A DNA stretch of 64,000 nucleotides. Source: an uncultured Myxococcales bacterium. GTDB taxonomy: Bacteria; Myxococcota_A; UBA9042; DTJE01. Shown here one piece after another: positions 1-9,976 of this stretch. The stretch's first letter is position 1. Each line of letters starts with the position of its first letter. Location of the stretch: positions 62,001-126,000 of the forward strand of contig CALJUR010000002.1 in assembly GCA_937975765.1 (NCBI GenBank), in the 5' to 3' direction. The notes under the pieces were generated by a model. It saw only the letters and a program-made list of their open reading frames with translations. It searched no databases and was not told where the DNA came from. Made by a program: the position numbers and the translations under genes.

Positions 1-654
1 GTCGGCATCGCTCCCCAGGACCTGCGGCGCGTCTTCGACCCGTTCTTCACGACCCGCCCCGACGGGACGGGGCTGGGCCTGCCCACGACCTACTCGATCG
101 TGCGCCGGCACTCGGGGCGCCTGGCGATCGAGTCGGAGCCGGGGCGCGGCACGACGCTGCGGATGTACGTCCCCGCGGCGGGGGTTCCGGCCGAGCCCCC
201 GGTCCGGCAGGCGCCCCGCGTGGCGAGGGCGGTCGCCGGGTGCCGCGTGCTGGTCATGGACGACCACCCGGAGGTGCTGGGGGTCGCGCGGGAGATGCTG
301 GCCGCGATCGGGTGCAACCCGCACGTCTGCTCGGATGGTGCCGTGGCGGTGGAGGCGTGGCGGGAGGCGCTCTCCGCCGGCCCGCGGTTCGACACGGCAA
401 TCCTGGACTGCGTCGTGCCCGGCGGCATGGGAGGCGCGCAGGCGGCCCGGGAGATCCTCGAAATGGACCCCTCGGCGCGCCTGATCATCTCCAGCGGCTA
501 CGCGGACCAGCCGGTCCTGGCCGACTACCGGGCGCACGGCTTTGTCGGCGTGCTGCGCAAGCCCTACCACCTGGACGCGCTGGGCAGGGCCGTCGAGGAG
601 GCGCTGGGGCATGTCCCCGAACGTACGGAAGGTCCCGTCTCCACCTTTGACTGA
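1..654 (+). CDS. Hybrid sensor histidine kinase, C-terminal part (HATPase plus receiver)
   Basis: The frame is open from the first base, so the start lies outside the window and 217 residues are visible. The first 60 residues are the end of a GHKL ATPase domain: FDPFFTT, then the G2 box GTGLGL and SEPGRGTTLRMYVP. A receiver domain follows from about residue 80 (RVLVMDDHPEV), with phosphoacceptor Asp in AILDCVVPGG and the conserved Lys in LRKPY. A kinase with a C-terminal receiver usually feeds a phosphorelay or controls its own output. The input domain cannot be seen, and no partner regulator lies directly downstream. Confidence 0.9.
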   Translation, partial: VGIAPQDLRRVFDPFFTTRPDGTGLGLPTTYSIVRRHSGRLAIESEPGRGTTLRMYVPAAGVPAEPPVRQAPRVARAVAGCRVLVMDDHPEVLGVAREMLAAIGCNPHVCSDGAVAVEAWREALSAGPRFDTAILDCVVPGGMGGAQAAREILEMDPSARLIISSGYADQPVLADYRAHGFVGVLRKPYHLDALGRAVEEALGHVPERTEGPVSTFD

Positions 655-808
655 TCGGACCGACCTCCTTCCCCTGAACCCGGATTCCGCTCGCCGCCCG
701 ATCCGAATCCTCCGTGTCCCGATTCCCGGAATCCCCGGCCGCCGGCATCGTGAGCCTTGGACGGGCGGCAGGGCTGCCCGCGATCCGGTTGTTGCAGGGA
801 GGGACGAG

Positions 809-1555
809 ATGCAGAACGGCTTCATCAGGACGCCGACCCCCATGAAGGCGGTGCTCCGGGCCGGCCAGGAGGTCCTGGTCGCCCGCTTCCAGGAACTGGT
901 GCGTTGCGACTTCCCGCTGCCCGGCCGGGAGCCCATCGCGGTGGAGATCCCGCCGGAGGGCCGCCGCAGCAGCTTCGGCCGGCTCGCGCGGGCGGATCAC
1001 CCGCCGCGCGAACTGATCACCGTGATGCACCTGCCGCGCTACCTGGACGGGCACTCGGGGACGGAGAGGCCGGGGAGGAAGGCCGCGCCGAACGGCGACG
1101 ACCGCTCGCGTCTGCAAGCGGCGACGCCGCTGCTGGGCGTGGCGACCCGCACCGAGCCGGCCCTGGAGGATGGCGTCAGGACCCGCAGCGCGTCGGTCCT
1201 GTTGGCGTGGGCCAGCGGCACCTCGGTGGTGGTCACGCTGGACCTGGCGGAAGGGGCGGGGCCGGACGGCCCGCTGGACGAGTGGCACCTGCGATCCAGC
1301 CAGGGACTGTCCCTGGCGCGCGGATTCGAGGTGCTGCAGCGCGAGTCGCAGCCGGCGCCACGAAATTCCGCGGCACGGCAGTGGCTGTACGTGGCACCGG
1401 GCCCGCTCGGCTGCGGCTTCCTCGGCGAGGCGTGGACGAACGGGCTGGCCTCGCCCTGGACGCACGAGTGGCGGTTCGAAAGGGCGGGCGACCTGTCGGA
1501 GCGCCTGGAGCGCCTGGCCGATCGGCTGACCGGGCTGACGGCGGAGATCCAGTAG
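809..1555 (+). CDS. Hypothetical protein, 248 aa
   Basis: I do not recognise this protein. The ATG at 809 is preceded by a good ribosome site (GGGAGGG), so I prefer it to in-frame codons further upstream that overlap the kinase gene. There is no signal peptide, membrane segment or familiar motif. The middle (about residues 75-100) is polar and probably disordered, and the C-terminal half alternates hydrophobic strands with Trp/Gly turns (WLYVAPGPLGCGFLG). It ends 47 bp before pntAA on the same strand and could be cotranscribed with it. Codon use resembles the neighbours, which supports a real gene. Confidence 0.7.
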   Translation: MQNGFIRTPTPMKAVLRAGQEVLVARFQELVRCDFPLPGREPIAVEIPPEGRRSSFGRLARADHPPRELITVMHLPRYLDGHSGTERPGRKAAPNGDDRSRLQAATPLLGVATRTEPALEDGVRTRSASVLLAWASGTSVVVTLDLAEGAGPDGPLDEWHLRSSQGLSLARGFEVLQRESQPAPRNSAARQWLYVAPGPLGCGFLGEAWTNGLASPWTHEWRFERAGDLSERLERLADRLTGLTAEIQ

Positions 1556-1602
1556 GACGGACGGGGCCGTCGGGGCCCCGGCAAACCCATCGGAGGAACA
1601 CC

Positions 1603-2760
1603 ATGCGCATCGCGATCCCCAGGGAGATCATGGCCAACGAGCGCCGCGTCGCGGCCACCCCCCAGACCGTCGAGAAGTTCCGGAAGCTGGGCCACGAGGT
1701 GTTCGTGGAGTCCGGCGCCGGCGCCGGGATCTTCGCCGGCAACGACGACTACCGCGCCGCCGGGGCGTGCGTCGTGAACAGCGTGCAGGAACTGTTCAAC
1801 TCGGGCGACCTGATCCTGAAGGTCAAGCAGCCGATGTTCAACGCCGCCGCCGGGAAGCACGAGGTGGACATGATGCCCGCCGGCTGCATCCTGGTGACCT
1901 TCCTGCATCCCGCGGCCCCCGAAAGTCACGAGATGGTGCGGAAGCTGCGCGACCGCGGCATCACCGCCTTCACGATGGACGGGATCCCGCGCATCACGCG
2001 GGCGCAGTCCATGGACGCGCTGACCTCGATGAGCACCTGCACCGGCTACCGGGCGATGCTGGACGCTGCGCGCCACCTGCCGAAGTTCGTGCCGATGATC
2101 GGCACCGCCATCGGCGCCATCAAGCCCGCCGAGGTGCTGGTCGTGGGCACCGGCGTGGTCGGGCTGCAGGCCGTCGCGACGGCGAAGCGGCTGGGCGCCA
2201 TCGTGCACGCCTGGGACATCCGCGACGCCGCCCGCAAGGAGGCCCAGAGCCTGGGCGCGAAGGTCGAGGGGTTCGAGGTCCCGCCGGACCTGGCCATGGG
2301 CGAGGGCGGGTACGCGAGAGCCCTGCCGGAGGACTGGCTGGCTCGCGAGCAGGAGGCCCTGGCGCCGGTCCTGGCGAAGGCGGACATCACCATCCTCAGC
2401 GCCCTGGTCCCCGGCGAGCAGGCCCCCGTGCTGGTGACCGACGAGATGGTCCAGGCGATGCAGCCCGGGTCGGTCATCGTCGACGTGTCGATCGACCAGG
2501 GGGGCAACTGCGCGTTGACCCGCCCCGGCGAGGACATCGTCATGTACGGCGTGACCGTCGGCGGGATCCAGAACATCCCGGGCCGTCTGCCCGTGCACTC
2601 GACGTGGCTGTACGCCGAGAACCTCTACCGGTACGTCGAGAACCTGTTCAAGGGGCGCGCGGCGCCGGACCTGGACGACGAGATCGTCCGCGGCTCGCTG
2701 GTGACGATGGACCGGAAGATCCACCACCGCGCGGCGCTGCAGGCCATGGGGGAGGCGTGA
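1603..2760 (+). CDS. pntAA: NAD(P) transhydrogenase subunit alpha part 1
   Basis: This is the soluble NAD(H)-binding domain I of proton-translocating transhydrogenase, 385 aa. It resembles alanine dehydrogenase at the N-terminus (NERRVAATP, then FVESGAGAGIF) and has a Rossmann loop VVGTGVVGLQA near residue 185. The ATG follows GGAGGA at a normal distance. It heads a pntAA-pntAB-pntB operon with gaps of 4 bp and 1 bp. The complex sits in the inner membrane and couples hydride transfer between NADH and NADP+ to proton entry. The three-subunit split form seen here is common outside enterics. Confidence 0.95.
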   Translation: MRIAIPREIMANERRVAATPQTVEKFRKLGHEVFVESGAGAGIFAGNDDYRAAGACVVNSVQELFNSGDLILKVKQPMFNAAAGKHEVDMMPAGCILVTFLHPAAPESHEMVRKLRDRGITAFTMDGIPRITRAQSMDALTSMSTCTGYRAMLDAARHLPKFVPMIGTAIGAIKPAEVLVVGTGVVGLQAVATAKRLGAIVHAWDIRDAARKEAQSLGAKVEGFEVPPDLAMGEGGYARALPEDWLAREQEALAPVLAKADITILSALVPGEQAPVLVTDEMVQAMQPGSVIVDVSIDQGGNCALTRPGEDIVMYGVTVGGIQNIPGRLPVHSTWLYAENLYRYVENLFKGRAAPDLDDEIVRGSLVTMDRKIHHRAALQAMGEA

Positions 2761-2764
2761 CGCC

Positions 2765-3067
2765 ATGCTGGACCTGACGTTGATGCTGCTGGTCTTCGGG
2801 CTGTCGTTCGCCATCGGCTACGTGCTGATCTCCAGGGTTCCGCCCCTGCTGCACACGCCGCTGATGTCGATGACCAACGCCATCTCGGCCGTGACGATCC
2901 TCGGCGCGTTCCTGCTGTTCGCGGGCGACGTGGACGGGACCACGCGGGTCCTGGGCGGCCTGGCGCTGGCCACCGCGGCCTTCAACCTGCTGGGCGGCTA
3001 CGCGATCACGAACCGGATGGTCCGCATGTTCCGGTCGCCGGGCGCCGGCACGAAGTCGAGGGTTTGA
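2765..3067 (+). CDS. pntAB: NAD(P) transhydrogenase subunit alpha part 2
   Basis: A 100-residue integral membrane subunit with three hydrophobic segments (about residues 3-22, 38-55 and 62-82) and a basic C-terminus. This is the usual size and topology of PntAB, which supplies part of the proton channel. SMTNAISAVTILGAF is the conserved helix of the family. It starts 4 bp after pntAA ends and finishes 1 bp before pntB begins, so translation is probably coupled. Confidence 0.95.
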   Translation: MLDLTLMLLVFGLSFAIGYVLISRVPPLLHTPLMSMTNAISAVTILGAFLLFAGDVDGTTRVLGGLALATAAFNLLGGYAITNRMVRMFRSPGAGTKSRV

Positions 3068-3068
3068 G

Positions 3069-4583
<1,515 letters not shown>

Positions 4584-4608
4584 ACCCCGCCTGTCATGGA
4601 GGAGTCCC

Positions 4609-5853
4609 ATGAAGACCCAGATTCGGTCGGCCACCCGGATGCAGAACGTCCGGTACGCCATCCGCGACATCCTGGCCGAGGCCGAGAAGGCGAAGGCCTC
4701 GGGCCTGTCCCTGACCCTGTTGAACATCGGCGATCCCGCGGCCGTCGGGGGGTTCCGCGCACCGGAGCACCTGGTGGAGGCGGTGCGGAAGGCGTGGGCG
4801 GACCACCGCTACGAATACGCCCCGTCGGCGGGGCTGCCCGAGGCCCGGGAGGCCGTGGCGGCCGACTGGCAGGCGCGCGGGCGGCCGGTGCAAGCCGACG
4901 ACGTGCTGGTGACGGCGGGGCTCAGCGAGGCCATCCGGTTCCTGCTGTCCGCCCTGGTGGACCCGGGGGACGAGATCCTGCTGCCCTCGCCGGGCTATCC
5001 GCTGTACCGGGCGGTGCTGGGCGAGATCGGCGGCACCGGGCGCGATTACCTGCTGGACGAGGATCGCGGCTGGGCGCTGGACGTCGGCGAGCTGGAGGCG
5101 AACTGGTGCGGCCGGACACGCGCCCTGGTCCTGATCAACCCCGGGAACCCCACCGGGCACGTGATGGACGAAGGCGAACTGCGCGGGGCCATGGAATTCT
5201 GCCGCCGCCACAACCTGCTGCTGATCTGCGACGAGGTCTATGACCGGCTGGCCTTCAACGTCGAGGGCCCCGTTCCCTCCGCCGCCCGGTGGGCCGGGGA
5301 CGACGTCCCGGTGGTGACCCTGAACGGCCTGTCGAAGAACTGGCTGCTGCCCGGCGCGCGCATCGGGTGGGCGGTCTTCCACAACGCGCACTTGATGCGC
5401 GACTACGTCGCGGCGGTCCACAAGCTGGCCAACGCCCGGCTGTGCGCGCCCGCCCCGCAGCAGTGGGCGGTGCGGCCCGCGCTGCAGGGCAGCCAGGAGC
5501 ACCTGTTGGCGTTCCGGGCTGCGCTGAAGGAAAGGGCGGAGGCGGTGGGGCAGACGGTCCGCCGCCTTCCCGGCGTGTCGCTGGCCGCTCCCGAGGCGGC
5601 GTTCTATGCAATGCCGCGACTGCACCTGGACCACCCGGCCTTCGGGGGGTACAAGACCGACGCGGACGTGGTGCTGGCCTGGCTGCGGGCGACCGGCGTC
5701 CTGACGGTCCCGGGCAGCGGCTTCGGACAGCGTCCGGGCACCCACCACTTCCGCATCGTCACGCTGGCTGCGCCCTCGACCCTGTGCCACGCCCTGGCGT
5801 CCCTGGGCGAGGTGATGTTCTCCGACCGCCCGGGCCCGCTGGCCGTGGCCTGA
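4609..5853 (+). CDS. Class I/II PLP-dependent aminotransferase, alanine-type
   Basis: A 414-aa fold-type I aminotransferase. The PLP lysine lies in LSKNWLLPGARIGW. Other conserved segments are YAPSAGLPEAREA, VTAGLSEAI, LLPSPGYPLY, INPGNPTGHV and ICDEVYDRLAF. SKNW..PG.RIGW is typical of AlaA/AspC-like alanine or aromatic aminotransferases, so pyruvate/glutamate interconversion is the best guess. The ATG at 4609 follows GGAGGAG and lies 25 bp after pntB, so it may share the transhydrogenase transcript. Exact substrates cannot be read from sequence. Confidence 0.88.
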   Translation: MKTQIRSATRMQNVRYAIRDILAEAEKAKASGLSLTLLNIGDPAAVGGFRAPEHLVEAVRKAWADHRYEYAPSAGLPEAREAVAADWQARGRPVQADDVLVTAGLSEAIRFLLSALVDPGDEILLPSPGYPLYRAVLGEIGGTGRDYLLDEDRGWALDVGELEANWCGRTRALVLINPGNPTGHVMDEGELRGAMEFCRRHNLLLICDEVYDRLAFNVEGPVPSAARWAGDDVPVVTLNGLSKNWLLPGARIGWAVFHNAHLMRDYVAAVHKLANARLCAPAPQQWAVRPALQGSQEHLLAFRAALKERAEAVGQTVRRLPGVSLAAPEAAFYAMPRLHLDHPAFGGYKTDADVVLAWLRATGVLTVPGSGFGQRPGTHHFRIVTLAAPSTLCHALASLGEVMFSDRPGPLAVA

Positions 5854-5916
5854 CCGCCTTCCCGGCGGCCGGGAGGCGCGCCGGTTCGTGCTAGCATCCC
5901 GACAGGAGCGCGAGTC

Positions 5917-7125
5917 ATGAAGGACGACATTTCCCGGGAGGATGCGCACGTCCGGGCCCTGGAACGGAAGGTCGCGCGCCTGGAACGCGAGCGGCTGCGC
6001 CGGAAGGAGGCCGACCTGCGCCTGCGCACCCGGACCGCGGACCTGGCCGAGCGGGTGAAAGAGTTGGACTGCCTCCTCTCGCTGTCGCGCATGCTGGGGG
6101 ACCGTGCGGCGACCCTGCCGGAGTTGCTGCAGCGGGTCGTGCGGGAGATCCCCCGCGCCTGGCAGTACCCCGACCTGGCGCAGGCGCGCATCGGGTGGGA
6201 CGGGCAGACCTTCACCAGTCCCGGGTTCGTCGAGACGCCGTGGAGCCAGCGGGCCCGGGTCGAACGCCGGGGCAGCGAGGAGGGCTTCGTCGAGATCGCC
6301 TATTCCGCGCGGCCGCCGGGCAAGGGGACGGCGCCGTTCCTGCCCGAGGAGGAAAGGCTGCTGCGCGCCGTGGCCGAGCGGGTCGAGGACATCGTCGACC
6401 TGAAGGAGGCCGAGCGGGAGCTGGCCGAATACCAGGACCGGCTGCGGTCGCTGGCGGCCCAGCTGTCGATGACGGAGGAGCGCGAGCGACGGGACCTGGC
6501 GGTGGGCCTGCACGACCGCATCGGGCAGAGCCTGGCGGTCCTGAAGCTGAAGCTGGAGAACCTGCGCGGGGTTGCGAGGGAGGATGCGGACAACCGCCTG
6601 CTGGACCAACTGGGCGACCTGGTGGCGCAGGTGATGCAGGAGACGCGGGCCCTGTCCTTCGAGATCAGCCCGCCGATCCTGCACGAGCTGGGGCTGGCTT
6701 CCGCGCTGGAGTGGCTGGCGGATCACGTGCGGGGGCACCTGGGGCTGCCGGTGGAAGTGCGCTGCGACCGGCCCTTCCTGCCGGTGGACGGCGACGTGCG
6801 CACGCTGGTCTTCCGGTCGGTCACCGAACTGCTGAACAACGCGGTGAAGCACGCCCGCGCCCGCCATGCGGAGGTCGAGGCCGCCATCGAGGACGGCTGG
6901 CTGCGGGTGACGGTTCGGGACGACGGCGAGGGATTCGACCCGACCCGCGCCGCGAAGGCGTCCACCTCGGGGGGGTTCGGCCTGTTCAGCGCCCGCGAGC
7001 GGCTGGCGTACGTGGGCGGGAGCCTGCAGATCGACTCGGCGCCGGGGTGCGGCACGCGGGTGGCGATCCGGGTGCCTCTGCCGCCGGCGGGGCGCAGGAA
7101 GGGCAAGGGAGGGAAGGCGGCATGA
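5917..7125 (+). CDS. NarL-type cytoplasmic sensor histidine kinase (HisKA_3)
   Basis: A 402-aa kinase with no membrane segment. Residues 8-50 form an Arg/Glu-rich coiled coil, followed by a GAF-like sensing region (about 55-170), a second coiled coil and the HisKA_3 dimerisation helix. The phosphorylated His is probably H199 in VGLHDRIGQSL. A HATPase domain follows (TELLNNAVKHA, DDGEGFDP, GGFGLFSARERL). The gene overlaps the next response regulator by ATGA, so they form a cognate pair. An extended -10 sequence (TGCTAGCAT) sits about 20 bp upstream of the ATG. The signal sensed is unknown, and the lack of transmembrane helices implies an internal cue. Confidence 0.92.
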   Translation: MKDDISREDAHVRALERKVARLERERLRRKEADLRLRTRTADLAERVKELDCLLSLSRMLGDRAATLPELLQRVVREIPRAWQYPDLAQARIGWDGQTFTSPGFVETPWSQRARVERRGSEEGFVEIAYSARPPGKGTAPFLPEEERLLRAVAERVEDIVDLKEAERELAEYQDRLRSLAAQLSMTEERERRDLAVGLHDRIGQSLAVLKLKLENLRGVAREDADNRLLDQLGDLVAQVMQETRALSFEISPPILHELGLASALEWLADHVRGHLGLPVEVRCDRPFLPVDGDVRTLVFRSVTELLNNAVKHARARHAEVEAAIEDGWLRVTVRDDGEGFDPTRAAKASTSGGFGLFSARERLAYVGGSLQIDSAPGCGTRVAIRVPLPPAGRRKGKGGKAA

Positions 7126-7790
7126 AGATCCGGATCCTGATCGCCGACAACCACACGCTGTTCCGGGAGGGCCTGAGGACGCTGGCCTCCAAGGAGCCCG
7201 ACCTGGAGGTGGTGGGAGAGGCCCAGGACGGGCGGGAGGCGGTGGCCCTGGCCCGCAAGCTGCATCCCGACGTGGTCGTGATGGACGTCGTGATGCCCGA
7301 GCTGAACGGCCTGGAGGCCACCCGGCAGATCCGCGGCGAGGACACGCGGGTCCGCGTCATCGGCCTGTCGATGCACACGGACAAACGGTACGTGCTGGGC
7401 ATGCTGGAGGCCGGAGCCTCGGGCTACCTGGCCAAGGACTCGCCCTTCGAGGAGGTGGCCCGGGCGCTGCGGGCCGTCGCCGGAGGGCACGTGTACCTGG
7501 CGCCCAACGTGGCGGGGCTGGTGGTCGAGGACTTCGCCCGCCGGGCCGCGTCGCCTTCCGGGGGGCCCGCACGCGAGCTGTCGCCCCGGGAGCGCGAGGT
7601 CCTGCAGCTGCTGGCGGAGGGGAAGTCCGCGCGGGCCATCGCGCACGGGCTGCACGTCAGCGTCAAGACCGTCGAGACCCACCGGCGCAACATCATGGCC
7701 CGGCTGGGCCTGGACAGCGTGGCCGCGCTGACCCGCTACGCGATCCGCGAGGGCATCACCTCGCTGGACCTGCCTCCGGGCGAGCGCTGA
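7122..7790 (+). CDS. NarL/LuxR-family response regulator
   Basis: A 222-aa regulator. The receiver domain (residues 1-120) has the acidic pocket near ADN, phosphoacceptor D55 in VVVMDVVMPE and Lys in GYLAKDS. A GerE/LuxR helix-turn-helix follows at about residues 148-205 (LSPREREVLQLLAEGKSARAI, KTVETHRRNIMARLGL). It starts inside the stop codon of the kinase gene (ATGA overlap), which marks the two as a two-component system. A short perfect hairpin overlaps and follows the stop codon (7790-7807) but has no U-run. Target genes are not evident. Confidence 0.93.
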   Translation: MKIRILIADNHTLFREGLRTLASKEPDLEVVGEAQDGREAVALARKLHPDVVVMDVVMPELNGLEATRQIRGEDTRVRVIGLSMHTDKRYVLGMLEAGASGYLAKDSPFEEVARALRAVAGGHVYLAPNVAGLVVEDFARRAASPSGGPARELSPREREVLQLLAEGKSARAIAHGLHVSVKTVETHRRNIMARLGLDSVAALTRYAIREGITSLDLPPGER

Positions 7791-7940
7791 CGGCCGATAC
7801 CGGCCGTTCCGCCGGATGCTCCATAGGATGAGGCGCGGATCAGGTTTTTCGCCGTCCCGATTCCTTCCCGTCCCGATATCGCCACGCGGCCTGACGGGCC
7901 ATCCTGTGGCGCGAGGATGCTGGCCCCGGGAGGGATCGAC

Positions 7941-9020
7941 ATGCAGATCCGGACGAATCGGAAGCGGCCCGCCTCCCTGCTGCCCACGGACATCCTGTAC
8001 CAGACCTCCTACTGGGGGGCGGTCAAGGCGCGGCTGGGATGGAAGGCCCTGGCGGTGGATTTCAGGTCACAGGTGGCGGAGGGCGACGTGCTGGTGCTGA
8101 CGCGGCCCGTCACGGACGGGCTGTCGGTCGCCTACGTCCCGCACGGCCCGGAGAACGGCCCGCCGCCCGACGACTACGGCCGTTTCCTGGAGGCCCTGTC
8201 CGAGGAGATGCGAGGGCAACTGGACCCCTCGGTGGCGTTCCTGCGCTTCGACCTGCCGTGGGAATCCGCGTATGCGTCGGACCCGTCGCTGTACGACGAG
8301 GAGGGGCACTGGAAGGGCGCTCCGGACACGCGGCTGGCGGAGATCCGGATGAACTTCGGCACCGTGCGCTGGAACCTGCGCCGGTCGGCCGTGGACGTGC
8401 ACCCGCCAGACACGGTGGTGATCGACCTCGACCGCTCCGAGGAGGAACTGCTGGCGGCGATGCGCCCGAAGACCCGGTACAACGTGCGGCTGGCTGCCCG
8501 GAAGGGCGTCGACGTGCACGAGGTGCCGATGGACCAGTGGCCGCGGTTCCACGGGTTGTACCGGCAGACCGCGGCGCGCGACGGCTTCACGCCGATGGAC
8601 CCCCGGCACTTCGCTGCGCTGGCCGGTGCGCAGCCCGGCCGGTCGGAGGCCGAGGCGGCGCTGCTGCTGGCGGAAAAGGACGGGGAATTGCTGGCTGGCG
8701 CCGTGCTGTCGATCTGCCGCGGGACCGCGAGCTACCTGCACGGGGCGTCATCGGACCGGCACCGGGACCTGATGGCCCCGGCGGCCGTGCAGTGGGCGGC
8801 GATCCGGCTGGCACGAACGCGGGGATGCGCGCGATACGACCTGTGCGGCATCCCGCCGCGGCCCGATCCACGCCACTCGCTGGCGGGGCTGTACCGGTTC
8901 AAGACGGGATTCGGGGGGAGGATCGTCCACCGGACCGGCTGCTGGGACTACCCACTGGACCCGCGGGCCTACGAGACCCTGCACGCGATGGAGTCGGCCG
9001 TCATGACCGGCGCCGCATGA
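7941..9020 (+). CDS. FemX/FemAB-like peptidyl or aminoacyl transferase (GNAT fold)
   Basis: A 359-aa soluble protein of the FemAB/GNAT type. It has the MRPKTRYNVRLAARKGV segment typical of lipid II:amino acid ligases, then LLLAEKDGELLAGAVLS, SYLHGASS and GLYRFKTGFGG. In characterised relatives these transferases use aminoacyl-tRNA to add an amino acid to a peptidoglycan precursor. Similar proteins also act in polysaccharide clusters, so the acceptor is uncertain. I chose the ATG at 7941 because GGGAGGG sits just upstream. An earlier in-frame codon at 7917 has no such site. Confidence 0.8.
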   Translation: MQIRTNRKRPASLLPTDILYQTSYWGAVKARLGWKALAVDFRSQVAEGDVLVLTRPVTDGLSVAYVPHGPENGPPPDDYGRFLEALSEEMRGQLDPSVAFLRFDLPWESAYASDPSLYDEEGHWKGAPDTRLAEIRMNFGTVRWNLRRSAVDVHPPDTVVIDLDRSEEELLAAMRPKTRYNVRLAARKGVDVHEVPMDQWPRFHGLYRQTAARDGFTPMDPRHFAALAGAQPGRSEAEAALLLAEKDGELLAGAVLSICRGTASYLHGASSDRHRDLMAPAAVQWAAIRLARTRGCARYDLCGIPPRPDPRHSLAGLYRFKTGFGGRIVHRTGCWDYPLDPRAYETLHAMESAVMTGAA

Positions 9021-9026
9021 AGCGGG

Positions 9027-9066
9027 GCGCGGCCGTTCACCGGCAGGCGCGGCCGTTCACCGGCAG
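9027..9066. repeat. Perfect 20-bp tandem duplication
   Basis: Two identical adjacent 20-bp units (9027-9046 and 9047-9066), beginning GCGCGGCCGTTCACC. They lie between the femX-like stop and the decayed hydrolase gene, and the second unit supplies the stop codon of that pseudogene. Confidence 0.9.
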
Positions 9067-9500
9067 GCGAGGCCGAACCGCGCGTCCGTGTCCGGCAGGT
9101 TGGTGACGTTCCAGAGGGCCTTCCCGGTCTGCGCGTCCAGCACGGCCAGGCGCCCCTCCGGGAACGTGGCGTCCAGCACCAGCAGGCCGGTCGTGCCCGT
9201 TCGGTCCAGGAATGCGGCCAGGTCCCGCGGCTGGACCAGATACGGGTAGGTCGCTGGCAGGGGCGCGGGCTCGTGCCGGTAGGGCGAAGGCGTCGGCCCG
9301 CGGTGCACGACCCGCGAGTCGAACGTGTCGCCCATCGTCCGGAAGTTCTGCGCGATGCGGTCCGGGTCGAAGAGGAGGAGGACCCGGTACAGCCGCACCA
9401 GCGGTCGGTGTTACGCGGCCCCGGCGACAAGCGCCAGCGCCACCAGCGCGCCTGCCGCGATCACGAGTCCCCGGGCGACCTGGGTCCGGGTGCGGGTCAT
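9057..9500 (-). pseudogene. Decayed class C beta-lactamase-like serine hydrolase, N-terminal remnant
   Basis: The minus strand from an ATG at 9500 encodes a signal-anchor (basic start, then GLVIAAGALVALALVAGAA), a TAA stop at 9411-9413, and then in the same frame HRPLVRLYRVLLLFDPDRI and NFRTMGDTFDSRVV continuing to 9057. The NF-R-M-x-x-x-F-x-S-R region and FLDRTGTTGLLVL are what I know from the N-termini of periplasmic serine hydrolases of the beta-lactamase class C family. Downstream of GLLVL the similarity is lost and the frame ends about 40 residues later. The SxxK catalytic region and all later domains are absent. A nonsense codon plus loss of the 3' part makes this a gene remnant. A GTG at 9398 could in theory restart a 113-aa peptide. 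Confidence 0.7.
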
Positions 9501-9507
9501 GTCGCGG

Positions 9508-9702
9508 TCACACCTTCAGGAATTCCAGCAGTTTCCAGACGGCGAAGACGGGCCAGACCAGCGCCTTCAGGAAGCCCAGGACGCCGGCCCAGAAGCCTTC
9601 CGCGTTCCCGATGAAGTAGATCGCGGCGCCGATGACGCCCAGGAACCAGAGGAAGCCGCCGGGTGAAGCGGGGTTCCGATGAGGCTTGCAGTCGGTCGGC
9701 AA
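9508..9702 (-). CDS. Small membrane protein, 64 aa
   Basis: A short protein with a polar start (about 15 residues) and then two closely spaced hydrophobic segments: GFLWFLGVIGAAIYFIGNA, and FWAGVLGFLKALVWPVFAVW with LLEFL after it. I recall similar Trp-rich two-helix proteins of 50-70 aa in many proteobacteria, with no assigned function. The start is a TTG at 9702 with GGAGG five bases before it. No ATG is available in frame. It lies just after the tRNA-Ala terminator and before the hydrolase remnant on the same strand. Confidence 0.7.
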   Translation of the reverse strand: MPTDCKPHRNPASPGGFLWFLGVIGAAIYFIGNAEGFWAGVLGFLKALVWPVFAVWKLLEFLKV

Positions 9703-9720
9703 GGCTTCCTCCGCGGATAC

Positions 9721-9749
9721 GAAGAAGGCCGCCCGAAGGCGGCCTTCTT
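9721..9749 (-). terminator. Rho-independent terminator of tRNA-Ala
   Basis: A 12-bp perfect hairpin (arms AAGAAGGCCGCC and GGCGGCCTTCTT, loop TTCG) abutting the tRNA 3' end on the minus strand. The descending arm ends in a pyrimidine-rich TTCTTC, as expected for an intrinsic terminator. Confidence 0.85.
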
Positions 9750-9824
9750 GGTGGAGCTAGGGGGATTCGAACCCCCGACCTCACGGATGCGAACCGTGCG
9801 CTCTCCCAGCTGAGCTACAGCCCC
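9749..9824 (-). tRNA. tRNA-Ala (anticodon CGC)
   Basis: The 76-nt minus-strand sequence folds as a cloverleaf. The acceptor arm GGGGCTG pairs with TAGCTCC and contains the G3-U70 wobble pair that marks alanine tRNAs. The anticodon loop TTCGCAT gives anticodon CGC for GCG codons. The T arm has GGTTCGAATCC, and the discriminator A73 and CCA end are encoded. A consensus promoter lies upstream and a terminator directly follows. Confidence 0.97.
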
Positions 9825-9859
9825 GTCTGTCAAGGACCCGGTCACCCGGGCGAGGCGGA

Positions 9860-9888
9860 CTTATACCAATGTCCCGGCGCGGAGTCAA
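9860..9888 (-). promoter_or_regulatory. Promoter of tRNA-Ala
   Basis: TTGACT, 17 bp, TATAAG with an extended TGG before the -10 (minus strand). It is placed about 35 bp upstream of the mature tRNA 5' end. No other gene starts between it and the tRNA. Confidence 0.85.
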
Positions 9889-9976
9889 GCATCGCGTGAC
9901 GACCGGGCGCCGTCGATTCCTTGACCCCCCGCCGATCCTCACGGAGACTTGCGCGAGGGAAGGGAAGCGAGGGGCC

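Noticed and set aside
9508..9824. Integration site at tRNA-Ala
   Set aside because: No integrase gene and no second copy of the tRNA 3' end is visible in the window.
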